The position numbers and the translations under genes are program-made. Of a stretch of 5,250 nt of DNA, positions 1-5,250 are shown piece by piece. Location of the stretch: NCBI GenBank assembly GCA_023436385.1, contig JAEZJH010000300.1, positions 1 through 5,250 of the forward strand, in the 5' to 3' direction. The notes below the pieces were generated by a model. It was not told the origin of the DNA. It did no database searches and was given only the letters and a program-made list of their open reading frames with translations. Position 1 is the first letter of the stretch. Each line of letters opens with the position of its first letter. This stretch comes from Pseudomonadota bacterium. Its GTDB lineage: Bacteria > Myxococcota > Myxococcia > Myxococcales > Vulgatibacteraceae.

Positions 1-1496
1 CCGCGGAGCTGCTCCGCCTGGAATTCGCTGGCCAGGTACCCGATCGGATCCTCTTCCCGCACGCAGAAATCCAGGAGGATGGTCCGGTCCTGCCCGACGT
101 GTCCTTCCGCTCGCAGCGATCCGATCAACTTCTCGCGGTTCGCCTTCGGGAGTTCGTCCCAGAGGAAGTCCCGGAGAAGTCGGGCCGGCCTGGTCGAGCC
201 CGGAAGACTCGCCTTGTTCTCGAGGGTGGCGGCCCGTGTTTCGGTGTTGGCGACGGCAGCCGGCGGGGCCTCTTCGAGGCGCTCGGTCAGGGCACGGTTC
301 TTGGCCCTCGGACGGATCGCCTTGACCATCCCGCCGACCAGGGTCAGTGCCGGTAGCGCCGCGGCCGCGACGCCGAGGGCTGGCGCCTTGGTGGCCGCCG
401 CATGGGCGAGGCCGCGGACGCCCTTCTCGACGAGGATCGGTTCACCTGCCGACTCGCCCTCGGCGGGCGGCTCCGCCTCGGCGGCGAGGAAATCGACGAC
501 TCCCTCCACGGCGCGCACGACCGTTCGCTGCAGCGGGAGAGCCGGTACATCTGCACTCGCATGGGCCAGCTGGTTGCGTGCCTCGACGGCCTGTCGGCAG
601 GCGCCGAGCAGCTCCTGTGGGAGCGGTCGGCCGGTGGCCGCGAACAGCTCCTTCGCCAGGAGCAGCAGGTCCCAGGGGGCCAGGTGCCCTCGGTCCGGGA
701 CGGGCTCGAGCGTGCCGTCGGGACGGCGGCGGACCAGCTTCAAGACGTCGTCGCCCAGCTCCGCCGTGCGGGCCAGTTCGAGGGCTCGGTCGAGCAGGAG
801 TTGAAGCGCGGGCTCGAGGACCAGGAGGCTGGCGGTCGGGTCCCCGCCGAACGTGCCCTGCGCCGCGGTGGTCCACGACGACGACAAGCGCTCGCCCCAT
901 GGGCCGGTCTTGGCGGCAACCTCCCGCAGCAACAACTCCAGCGGCTTCCGTGGCCGGAGGTAGTTGCGAAACACCCGCTCCACACGGCGCGCGTCGGGCC
1001 CCAGCGCCGCCACCGAAATCCGCTCGAGCGAGGACTTGGTGGCAGCCCGCTCGTCGATGGCCTCGGCGGCGGCCCGTGCGGCGGTAGTCGGATCGAGCCG
1101 TGCCGCGCCGGTGCCCAGGAGCGGGAAGGCAATGCTCCTACACCCCAGCTCGGCGGCCGCATCGAGCACCGCGCCGAATAGCTCCGGCGCCTCGCCCGCT
1201 CCCAGGACGCGATTCGCATCGAAATCGATGGTGATCGCGTGAAGCAGGTGGTCGGCGTTCAGCCCGAAGGCCGGCGTCACGTACACATCCCCGAGCTTCA
1301 GCACCGGACGGTGCAGCTTCAGGTGGTCCGAGAGTTTCTCCAGTCCGGCCTGCAACCAGAGCGCCCGGGATACGCCTCCGCCGTGGCTGAGGTGGTTGTC
1401 GTCCGAGCTGACCAGGGCGTCGTGGTGTTCTCCGAGCTCCTGAATGGGCTCGTTGACAACACGCACCTGCAGATGGCCGACCGCGATCTCGAGCAT
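1..1496 (-). CDS. Macro domain-HEPN fusion protein, candidate conflict/abortive-infection effector (3' end beyond the window)
   Basis: The reading frame is open from an ATG at 1496 to the left edge: 498 codons with no stop, so the C terminus is missing. Residues 1 to about 175 read as a macro domain (ADP-ribose or NAD-metabolite binding): an SSDDN loop at 30-34 followed by GGGV at 39-42, AFGLN at 76-80 with H86, and the phosphate-loop-like LLGTG at 126-130. Residues about 225-340 are mostly helical and contain WD (275-276) and RNQLAH (307-312). This is the R-polar-x3-H form of the HEPN RNase motif, and the region resembles Swt1-type HEPN. A hydrophobic stretch at 371-394 could be a membrane helix. 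An acidic and proline-rich linker and an unrecognised segment (437-498) follow. Known HEPN domains with this motif are often metal-independent RNases in toxins and phage defence; that role is inference here. The start is supported by GGAGGGG four bases upstream. Codon use is less GC-biased than in the neighbours. Macro assignment is secure, HEPN likely, Swt1 subtype and membrane helix tentative. Confidence 0.8.
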   Translation of the reverse strand, partial: MLEIAVGHLQVRVVNEPIQELGEHHDALVSSDDNHLSHGGGVSRALWLQAGLEKLSDHLKLHRPVLKLGDVYVTPAFGLNADHLLHAITIDFDANRVLGAGEAPELFGAVLDAAAELGCRSIAFPLLGTGAARLDPTTAARAAAEAIDERAATKSSLERISVAALGPDARRVERVFRNYLRPRKPLELLLREVAAKTGPWGERLSSSWTTAAQGTFGGDPTASLLVLEPALQLLLDRALELARTAELGDDVLKLVRRRPDGTLEPVPDRGHLAPWDLLLLAKELFAATGRPLPQELLGACRQAVEARNQLAHASADVPALPLQRTVVRAVEGVVDFLAAEAEPPAEGESAGEPILVEKGVRGLAHAAATKAPALGVAAAALPALTLVGGMVKAIRPRAKNRALTERLEEAPPAAVANTETRAATLENKASLPGSTRPARLLRDFLWDELPKANREKLIGSLRAEGHVGQDRTILLDFCVREEDPIGYLASEFQAEQLR

Positions 1497-1500
1497 GTTT

Positions 1501-1507
1501 CCCCTCC
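1501..1507 (-). promoter_or_regulatory. Ribosome binding site of the macro-HEPN gene
   Basis: On the minus strand the sequence reads GGAGGGG-AAAC-ATG. This strong Shine-Dalgarno match lies at normal spacing and fixes the start at 1496. Just upstream lie a 10-base palindrome (1506-1515), which overlaps its first bases, and a longer inverted repeat, so access to the site could depend on folding. Confidence 0.75.
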
Positions 1508-1511
1508 GGCG

Positions 1512-1531
1512 CCGGGCGAATGTACGCCCGG
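1512..1531 (-). promoter_or_regulatory. Inverted repeat in the leader of the macro-HEPN gene (operator or 5' UTR hairpin)
   Basis: A perfect 7-base inverted repeat, CCGGGCG / CGCCCGG, flanks a 6-base centre. On the minus strand the centre reads TACATT, a partial match to a bacterial -10 box. It ends 15 bases before the start codon, directly upstream of the ribosome binding site, and overlaps the palindrome CCGGCGCCGG at 1506-1515, so two alternative folds share bases. It could be a repressor operator over a promoter, or an RNA hairpin next to the ribosome binding site. The repeat is seen directly; its role is inferred. No convincing -35 box was found at 16-18 bases. Confidence 0.4.
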
Positions 1532-1595
1532 TCGCGGACCCAGAGAACAGCACCGCTGGACAACCGACCGGTCCGATCCGCAGTGGGGATCGGGA

Positions 1596-1623
1596 AACGG
1601 GGACGCGGCCGCACGTCCCCGTT
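1596..1623 (-). terminator. Hairpin terminator after the M48 peptidase gene
   Basis: A perfect 10-base inverted repeat, AACGGGGACG / CGTCCCCGTT, surrounds an 8-base loop and lies 11 bases beyond the TAG stop of the M48 gene. On the minus strand the stem runs straight into TTTCCC, so the T-tract is short, as is common in GC-rich genomes. It is the strongest hairpin in the window and implies that the macro-HEPN gene downstream has its own promoter in 1497-1595. Confidence 0.7.
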
Positions 1624-1634
1624 CCTTGAACCGA

Positions 1635-2894
1635 CTACTCCTGCGCGTCCGACAACGACCGCATCAGGGGCAGACGGTTGCTCATGCCCGTGTTGTAGTT
1701 CGCCAGCACGTCGTACATCGCCTGGTTGGCCTGCTTGGCGGGGATGCCGAGACCCTCGGCGACGCGGGTGAGGAACGCCTTCTCCTCGCCGACGAGGCGG
1801 CCGTCGGCGCAGGCGAGATGGCAGAGCTGCGCGTAGAGCTGGAACACGGCGGGTCCGCCGTTCTCCCGGAGCCAGGCGATCGAGCGGTCGAGCATTTCGG
1901 TCGCCTGCTCGATGGTCTCGATCTTCTGGAGGTGCGCCTCGGGGTCCGCGGAGAGCGGGACCAGCATGTCGACCAGCATCTCGAACTCGTCGGCGTGGAC
2001 CTTGCCGTCGGCGTTGGTGGCGATCAGGCCGCCGGCGACGATGAAGTCGCGGGCGTGGACGTCCATGTCGTCGGTCACCTCGAAGTCCATGAGGCGAGCG
2101 ACCTCGGCGATCTGCTGGTCGAGCTGCGTCAGGGTGTCCGCGTTGGCGCGCAGGCCGCCGGCCTCGCCGTAGAGCTGCAGCGCCCGGACGCGGACCGGCG
2201 TGATCGGGTGGCTGAAGCGGGCGAGGATCTCCGGGCGCTTCATCCGCTGGAGCTCCTCGAGCTGCGTGAGGAACACCTCCACGTCGAACGAGAGGTGCTC
2301 CGGCCCGAGGCCGCTCTGCATCTTGAAGAACGCCGACACCACCGGGTTGATCGAGCCGTGCACCGCGGCGAACCCCGCCCGATCGGCGCTCAGCTCGGAG
2401 AGCCGGTCCCAGACCTGGAGGCGGCGCTGGAGGAGCTTCGGCATGCGGGAGCGGTTCTGTTCGTCCTCGCCGAACGCCGGCCAGGCCATGCGCGGGCGGT
2501 GGTGGTCGAACCGGAGGTGGCCCAGTTCGTGGCCGATCACGAAGCGGATCTCGTCGTCGGTCATCCGCTCGACCAGGCTCGAGGTGAGGCTGACCACGTG
2601 CGGCATCCCCTCGCCCGGCGTCTGCATGGCGAAGGCGTTGATGTTCGGATCCGCGTGCACGAACAGCTCGACCGGATCGGTGAACTCGAGGTTCGAGGCC
2701 ACCTCGCCGAGGAGGTTGGTGAGCCGCGGCGCCAGCACCGGGGTAAGGCGCAGCTGCGTGCTCAACACCATCTGGTAGTGGGGCGCGTGCTCGGTCGCCC
2801 GGAAGTTGTCGACCATGTCGTCGAGGTTGAACCGCTCGAACAGGCTCTCGATCAGCTTCTTCTCGGGTGCGTAGCGGATGCGGTCGATCGACAT
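1635..2894 (-). CDS. M48-family zinc metallopeptidase with C-terminal TerB-like region
   Basis: Complete, 419 residues. The peptidase core carries the zinc-binding HELGH at 122-126, the third-ligand motif ExxxD (E167-D171, in SELSAD), INAFA at 85-89, and a downstream SHP...R (228-235) typical of M48 enzymes. The active-site set therefore looks intact. From about residue 280 the chain becomes an acidic helical tail with two ADG-type motifs spaced like those of TerB/DjlA N-terminal modules: NADG (294-297) with E303, and CADG (362-365) with E370/E371. There is no signal peptide or clear membrane helix, unlike HtpX, Oma1 or BepA, so it is probably cytosolic or peripherally attached. The ATG at 2894 has GAGGA six bases upstream; in-frame homology-like sequence begins soon after. 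It stands alone, 232 bases from the YkvA gene and ended by a hairpin terminator. The substrate is unknown; a quality-control or stress-triggered protease is a reasonable inference. Confidence 0.9.
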   Translation of the reverse strand: MSIDRIRYAPEKKLIESLFERFNLDDMVDNFRATEHAPHYQMVLSTQLRLTPVLAPRLTNLLGEVASNLEFTDPVELFVHADPNINAFAMQTPGEGMPHVVSLTSSLVERMTDDEIRFVIGHELGHLRFDHHRPRMAWPAFGEDEQNRSRMPKLLQRRLQVWDRLSELSADRAGFAAVHGSINPVVSAFFKMQSGLGPEHLSFDVEVFLTQLEELQRMKRPEILARFSHPITPVRVRALQLYGEAGGLRANADTLTQLDQQIAEVARLMDFEVTDDMDVHARDFIVAGGLIATNADGKVHADEFEMLVDMLVPLSADPEAHLQKIETIEQATEMLDRSIAWLRENGGPAVFQLYAQLCHLACADGRLVGEEKAFLTRVAEGLGIPAKQANQAMYDVLANYNTGMSNRLPLMRSLSDAQE

Positions 2895-3126
2895 GGCGGA
2901 TCCTCGATGTGGCTGCGTTCGGCGGGTCCAGCAGGCACCCTGGAGGCCTGCTCTTCAGGCGACCGAGCGTAGCGCAGCCGAGGTGGTCCGTGTAGGCGCG
3001 ATTTGCCCGGCGCACCGCGGCGCGCGCGGGGCGTGCCGATGCGAGACGGCGTGCTCCTTGCCGCCGAACGGTCGCCTCTGCCGGACTACCTCGCCGTCGA
3101 GGATCGGGTCTGCCGGGCCCGGCGTC
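2895..3126. other. Intergenic region between the YkvA-like gene and the M48 gene
   Basis: 232 bases with no supportable gene. On the minus strand it must hold the 3' end of the YkvA transcript and the leader of the M48 gene. Near the YkvA stop are the palindrome GCCGGGCCCGGC (3112-3123) and a small hairpin, CCTCG / CGAGG with a 4-base loop (3089-3102). Neither is followed by a T-tract, so they are at best a weak terminator. Closer to the M48 start is an inverted repeat at 2930-2952. No promoter boxes stand out. Confidence 0.6.
2930..2952 (-). repeat. 7-base inverted repeat in the leader of the M48 gene
   Basis: AGCAGGC and GCCTGCT are perfectly complementary around a 9-base loop, 35-58 bases upstream of the M48 start codon. 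It could be a leader hairpin or an operator. It lacks a following T-tract, so it is not a good terminator. In DNA this GC-rich a single 7-base match can arise by chance. Confidence 0.3.
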
Positions 3127-3462
3127 TCACATTCCCCAGGCCTTCAGCGTCCCCTCCGCCTTGGCCTTGACGTCGTCGTCGATCGAGCGGGCCACGGCGG
3201 CGAGGGCGCCGGCGATCACCGAGAGGTCGTCGGTGAACCCGACCGCGGGAAGGAAGTCCGGGATCGCGTCGGCGGGGAAGATGAGGTAGCCCAAGGCGCC
3301 GGCGATGGTGGCCTTCGCCCAGGGCGGCGCGGACGGGAACGCGTAGAAGAGCTGCAGGCCCTTCCCGATCGCCTCGCGCCCGGCTTTCTTGGCGATCTGC
3401 TTGGCGCTGGCGAGGAAGGTCTTCTCGTCGAACTTGTCCGCGTGTTCCTGGTTCGTGGCCAT
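3127..3462 (-). CDS. YkvA/DUF1232 family small protein
   Basis: Complete, 111 residues, a normal length for the family. The family signature is clear: a lysine-rich amphipathic N-terminal half, then a hydrophobic stretch (50-63) leading into PADAIPDFLPAVGFTDD (63-79), which is the P-x-D-x-IPD-x-x-P-x-x-G-x-x-DD pattern of DUF1232. A second hydrophobic helix (80-92) and the terminal DDDVKAKAEG...W motif follow. Members are small, probably membrane-associated helical-hairpin proteins with no agreed biochemical role. The ATG at 3462 is preceded by GGGAGGA at close spacing, which supports this start over a longer out-of-frame reading. It is separated by 221 and 232 bases from its same-strand neighbours, so it probably has its own promoter. 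Family assignment is firm; function is not known. Confidence 0.9.
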   Translation of the reverse strand: MATNQEHADKFDEKTFLASAKQIAKKAGREAIGKGLQLFYAFPSAPPWAKATIAGALGYLIFPADAIPDFLPAVGFTDDLSVIAGALAAVARSIDDDVKAKAEGTLKAWGM

Positions 3463-3656
3463 GCGTCCTCCCTGCGTGCGTATCCATCGACGCGGACCGG
3501 CTGCCGGCTCCGACGACCCGATCAGCCTACCGTGATTCGCTCGTCGGGCCTGTGCGGGCAGCCTGCCGAGCCTCCGGCTGCCAGGGGGAAGGACTCACCA
3601 CCGGAACGCACACACATGGGAGCGGAGACGAACCGGCAGGGGTGGATACACGATGG
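3463..3656. other. Intergenic region between the PARG and YkvA-like genes
   Basis: No gene is supportable here. The part next to 3462 is the YkvA leader with its ribosome binding site (GGGAGGA). A 7-base inverted repeat, GGCAGCC / GGCTGCC, occurs at 3557-3582 with a 12-base loop. No convincing promoter hexamers or RNA gene were seen. Confidence 0.55.
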
Positions 3657-3682
3657 CGCTCGGAGGCGCCTCGTACCGAGCG
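3657..3682 (-). terminator. Possible hairpin terminator after the PARG gene
   Basis: The inverted repeat CGCTCGG / CCGAGCG (7 base pairs) begins one base after the TGA stop of the PARG gene. Its 12-base interior contains the perfect palindrome GAGGCGCCTC (3663-3672), so the whole unit can fold into a compact structure. The minus strand continues without a T-tract, so it may be a weak or Rho-assisted terminator, or a 3' stabilising hairpin. Confidence 0.4.
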
Positions 3683-3683
3683 T

Positions 3684-4502
3684 TCAGCCAAGTCCGCCGA
3701 GGCGCGCCCGGAACGCCCGGAGGTTCGGCCCGTCGCCGTCTCGCTCGTAGACCGCGAAGACCACGCGGTCGAACGCCCCCGCGGACTGCACCAGCGCGTC
3801 CACGAAGGCGTCGGCCACGTCCACCGGGTCGTTACCAAACACCCCGCAGCCCCACGCACCCAGGACCAACGTCCGGTGACCGTGTAGCGCCGCCGCCCGC
3901 AACACCACCCGGGCCCGCCGCCGGAGGGTCGCGCGGATCGCCGGGCCCGCCGACCGATCCAGGCGGAGGGCCTCGTTGGCCTCGGGGGCCGGGCAGGTGA
4001 GGATCGACAGGAGATACGGCCGCTCCAGCCACTCGTATCCCTCGCCGCGGAAGAACGGCACGTCCGGCGAGTAGATCAGGTGGTCGGTGTAGAGCGGCGA
4101 CCGGAGGTGCCGGTTGGCCTCGTAGTATCCCGGCTGCCGGTCCAGACACGCGAACAGCGCCGAGCGCCGCGCGAGGTCCTCCTCCTGGGCCCGAGCCTCG
4201 CCCCGAAAGCCGCCCCCCGGGTTCCATGCGGACGCGAAGTTGAGCGCCGCGACGCGCTGCACGCCCTCCCGATCGACGAGACGCCAGGCCGCGGCGGTGG
4301 TGGTCTCGGCGGTCACCTCGACCCGGGGAGCCGGGCCGGTGCCGGCCTCGATCCGGTCGAGCTCCCCCGGCACGTGCAACACCGTCCCCGCGGCGGCGGC
4401 CGCCACCGCGTCGGCGATCGAGACCGTCCGCCCCGACGGCGCCCGGTACGCGCCCGTGGCGACGGTCCGCAGGGTTTCTTCCGCGATCGCGGCGAGGGAC
4501 AT
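3684..4502 (-). CDS. Microbial-type poly(ADP-ribose) glycohydrolase, TIGR02452/DUF2263 family
   Basis: 272 residues from the ATG at 4502, a usual length for bacterial PARGs. It should hydrolyse the ribose-ribose bonds of poly(ADP-ribose) in the cytoplasm, releasing ADP-ribose. The N terminus (AEETLRTV...G.Y.APSGR) matches the family's helical cap. The signature LNFASAWNPGGG (88-99 region) leads into GGG-x7-QEE (G96-G98, Q106-E108), the PARG catalytic loop whose glutamates do the chemistry. Then come LIYSPDVPFFR (142-152), the glycine-rich LGAWGCGVFGNDP (214-226) that would bind the diphosphate, and a C-terminal FAVYERDG (249-256). All expected motifs are intact. The frame stays open upstream to 4718, but that would overlap the divergent AlkD gene, and family similarity begins at this ATG. 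The start lacks a Shine-Dalgarno sequence and is preceded by GGGGTACCCC. It lies head-to-head with a DNA repair gene. Family call is very secure; the natural substrate in this organism is inferred. Confidence 0.92.
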   Translation of the reverse strand: MSLAAIAEETLRTVATGAYRAPSGRTVSIADAVAAAAAGTVLHVPGELDRIEAGTGPAPRVEVTAETTTAAAWRLVDREGVQRVAALNFASAWNPGGGFRGEARAQEEDLARRSALFACLDRQPGYYEANRHLRSPLYTDHLIYSPDVPFFRGEGYEWLERPYLLSILTCPAPEANEALRLDRSAGPAIRATLRRRARVVLRAAALHGHRTLVLGAWGCGVFGNDPVDVADAFVDALVQSAGAFDRVVFAVYERDGDGPNLRAFRARLGGLG

Positions 4503-4632
4503 GGGGTACCCCGGGGACGACAGTTGGTGGCGGATCCTACCTCCTCCCGGCAATGATGCGGCCCTCCACGACGGGGAGCGCGGGCCGGTGTAGAACGGGG
4601 CGGTACGCAGCCCCTCCGGACGGGAGGAGTCG
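4503..4632. promoter_or_regulatory. Divergent upstream region shared by the PARG and AlkD-like genes
   Basis: These 130 bases separate two outward-facing genes and must contain, or overlap, both promoters. Next to the PARG start, two palindromes overlap: GGGGTACCCC (4503-4512) and CCCCGGGG (4509-4516). On the minus strand a strong purine tract, GGGAGGAGG (4540-4548), lies 37 bases before the PARG ATG with no standard start codon at normal spacing after it. On the plus strand GGGAGGAG at 4622-4629 serves the AlkD-like gene. No convincing -35/-10 pair was found in either direction. Co-regulation of the two genes is a plausible inference from the layout. Confidence 0.45.
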
Positions 4633-5250
4633 ATGGAACGTAGCAAAGCCCGATCGACGGCGGACACACGTGTCGCCTCCCTCCTCGCCGAGCTGCGCGG
4701 GATGGGGAGCGAGGCCAACCGGGCCGGGATGGCCCGCTACGGCATCAACGTCGACCGCGCCTTCGGCGTGTCGATCTACGAGCTGCGCAAGATCGCCAAG
4801 CGAGTCGGCACGGACCACGAGCTGGCCCTGGCGCTGTGGGCCACCGGGAACCACGAGGCGCGGCTCCTCGCGTGTTTCGTCGACGATCCCGCCCGGGTCA
4901 CCGAGGCGCAGGTCGAGGCCTGGGCCGCCGACTTCGATTCCTGGGACCTCTGCGACCAGGCGACCACCAGCCTCTTCGACGCCACCGTCCACGGCTGGCC
5001 GAAGGCCCTCGAGTGGGCCGGACGCGAGGAGGAGTGGATCAAGCGCGCCGGTTTCGCCTTGATGGCCGGGCTCGCGAGCCACGATCGCACCGCCCCCGAC
5101 GCCGCCTTCCTGCGGCTCCTGCCGGTGATCGAGCGGGGCGCCTTCGACGAGCGGAACTTCGTGAAGAAGGCGGTCAACTGGGCGCTCCGCAACCTCGGCA
5201 AGCGCAACCCCGCGCTCCACGCCGCGGCGATCGCCTGCGCCCGCCGGATC
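4633..5250 (+). CDS. AlkD-like DNA alkylation repair protein (3' end beyond the window)
   Basis: Open from ATG 4633 to the right edge, 206 codons; family members are usually about 220-240 residues, so only the last part is missing. This is the HEAT-like-repeat DNA glycosylase family (COG4912) that excises cationic alkylated bases such as 3-methyl- and 7-methylpurines. The sequence shows the expected order: MARYGINVDRAFGVSIYELRK (33-53 region), DSWDLCDQ (102-109), then NFVKKAVNWALRNLGKRNP (175-193). W104, D108 and W183 match in motif and spacing the DNA-contacting Trp, catalytic Asp and Trp known from Bacillus cereus AlkD (W109, D113, W187). The start is supported by GGGAGGAG three bases before the ATG. 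It is transcribed away from the PARG gene. Codon use is strongly GC-ending, like the other housekeeping-type genes here. Family call is secure; glycosylase activity is likely because the key residues are kept. Confidence 0.92.
   Translation, partial: MERSKARSTADTRVASLLAELRGMGSEANRAGMARYGINVDRAFGVSIYELRKIAKRVGTDHELALALWATGNHEARLLACFVDDPARVTEAQVEAWAADFDSWDLCDQATTSLFDATVHGWPKALEWAGREEEWIKRAGFALMAGLASHDRTAPDAAFLRLLPVIERGAFDERNFVKKAVNWALRNLGKRNPALHAAAIACARRI

Noticed and set aside
79..1087. Several plus-strand frames opposite the macro-HEPN gene
   Set aside because: Their products are Arg/Ser/Ala/Pro-rich low-complexity sequences, while the minus strand encodes recognisable macro and HEPN motifs.
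1519..1524. TACATT as the -10 box of the macro-HEPN promoter
   Set aside because: Only four of six bases match and no -35 hexamer was found at 16-18 bases; mentioned only as part of the inverted repeat.
1239..2972. Long plus-strand open frame (577 codons) antisense to the M48 gene
   Set aside because: It lies opposite an intact M48 peptidase with all catalytic motifs. Its product is a monotonous Val/Glu/Arg/His-rich sequence with no recognisable domain, as expected of an antisense frame in GC-rich DNA.
2962..2986. CGAGCGTAGCGCAGCCGAGG-like stretch as a dispersed intergenic repeat
   Set aside because: Only one copy is in the window, so it cannot be shown to be a repeat.
1138..3015. Long minus-strand open frame (625 codons) spanning the M48 gene and part of the macro-HEPN gene
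   Set aside because: It is a frame-shifted reading, Arg/Pro/Gly-rich with no domain, and crosses a hairpin terminator and two well-supported genes.
3086..3487. Minus-strand 133-codon frame overlapping the YkvA gene
   Set aside because: Out of frame with the DUF1232 protein and Arg/Gly-rich; the ribosome binding site fits the 3462 start instead.
3557..3582. Inverted repeat GGCAGCC / GGCTGCC as a terminator or small RNA
   Set aside because: 12-base loop, no T-tract and no nearby promoter; such 7-base matches are expected by chance in DNA this GC-rich.
2878..3750. Plus-strand frame of 290 codons over the YkvA gene and its flanks
   Set aside because: Antisense to a clear DUF1232 gene, with no domain and no good ribosome binding site.
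4503..4718. N-terminal extension of the PARG gene to an ATG at 4718
   Set aside because: It would overlap the divergent AlkD-like coding region by 86 bases, adds Arg/Ser/Pro-rich sequence without family similarity, and the TIGR02452 N terminus begins at 4502.

Overview
The window is GC-rich bacterial DNA (roughly 70% G+C by eye) with strongly GC-ending codons in most genes and good GGAGG-type ribosome binding sites. It fits a high-GC soil or environmental bacterium, for example a myxobacterium or other former deltaproteobacterium, an actinobacterium or a planctomycete. Nothing in the sequence fixes the phylum. Five protein genes can be supported. Two run off the window edges, and no RNA gene, insertion sequence, CRISPR array or attachment site is visible.

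Layout from left to right: (1) positions 1-1496, minus strand, a 5'-complete but 3'-truncated multidomain protein. It has an N-terminal ADP-ribose-binding macro domain, a HEPN-like helical domain carrying an intact R-x4-H ribonuclease motif, a hydrophobic segment that may be a membrane helix, and an unrecognised C-terminal module. (2) 1635-2894, minus, a soluble M48-family zinc metallopeptidase fused to a C-terminal TerB-like region, closed by a clear hairpin terminator at 1596-1623. (3) 3127-3462, minus, a small YkvA/DUF1232 protein. (4) 3684-4502, minus, a microbial-type poly(ADP-ribose) glycohydrolase (TIGR02452/DUF2263 family) with the PARG signature. (5) 4633 to the right edge, plus, an AlkD-like DNA alkylation repair HEAT-repeat glycosylase, divergent from the PARG gene across a 130-base shared upstream region.

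The four minus-strand genes are separated by 138-232 bases, so they look like individually transcribed neighbours rather than a tight operon. A theme is still visible. Two different macro-fold ADP-ribose proteins lie within about 4.5 kb, the PARG sits head-to-head with a DNA base-repair gene, and the M48-TerB and YkvA genes are a plausible stress or membrane-associated pair. No ADP-ribosyltransferase is present to complete an ADP-ribosylation cycle.

The most interesting gene is the macro-HEPN protein. Its domain order (ligand-binding sensor, putative RNase, hydrophobic segment, extra tail) is that of a biological-conflict or abortive-infection effector. Its codon use is visibly less GC-biased than that of the other four genes, which suggests later acquisition. 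Its function is inferred from motifs read by eye and has not been confirmed by any search.
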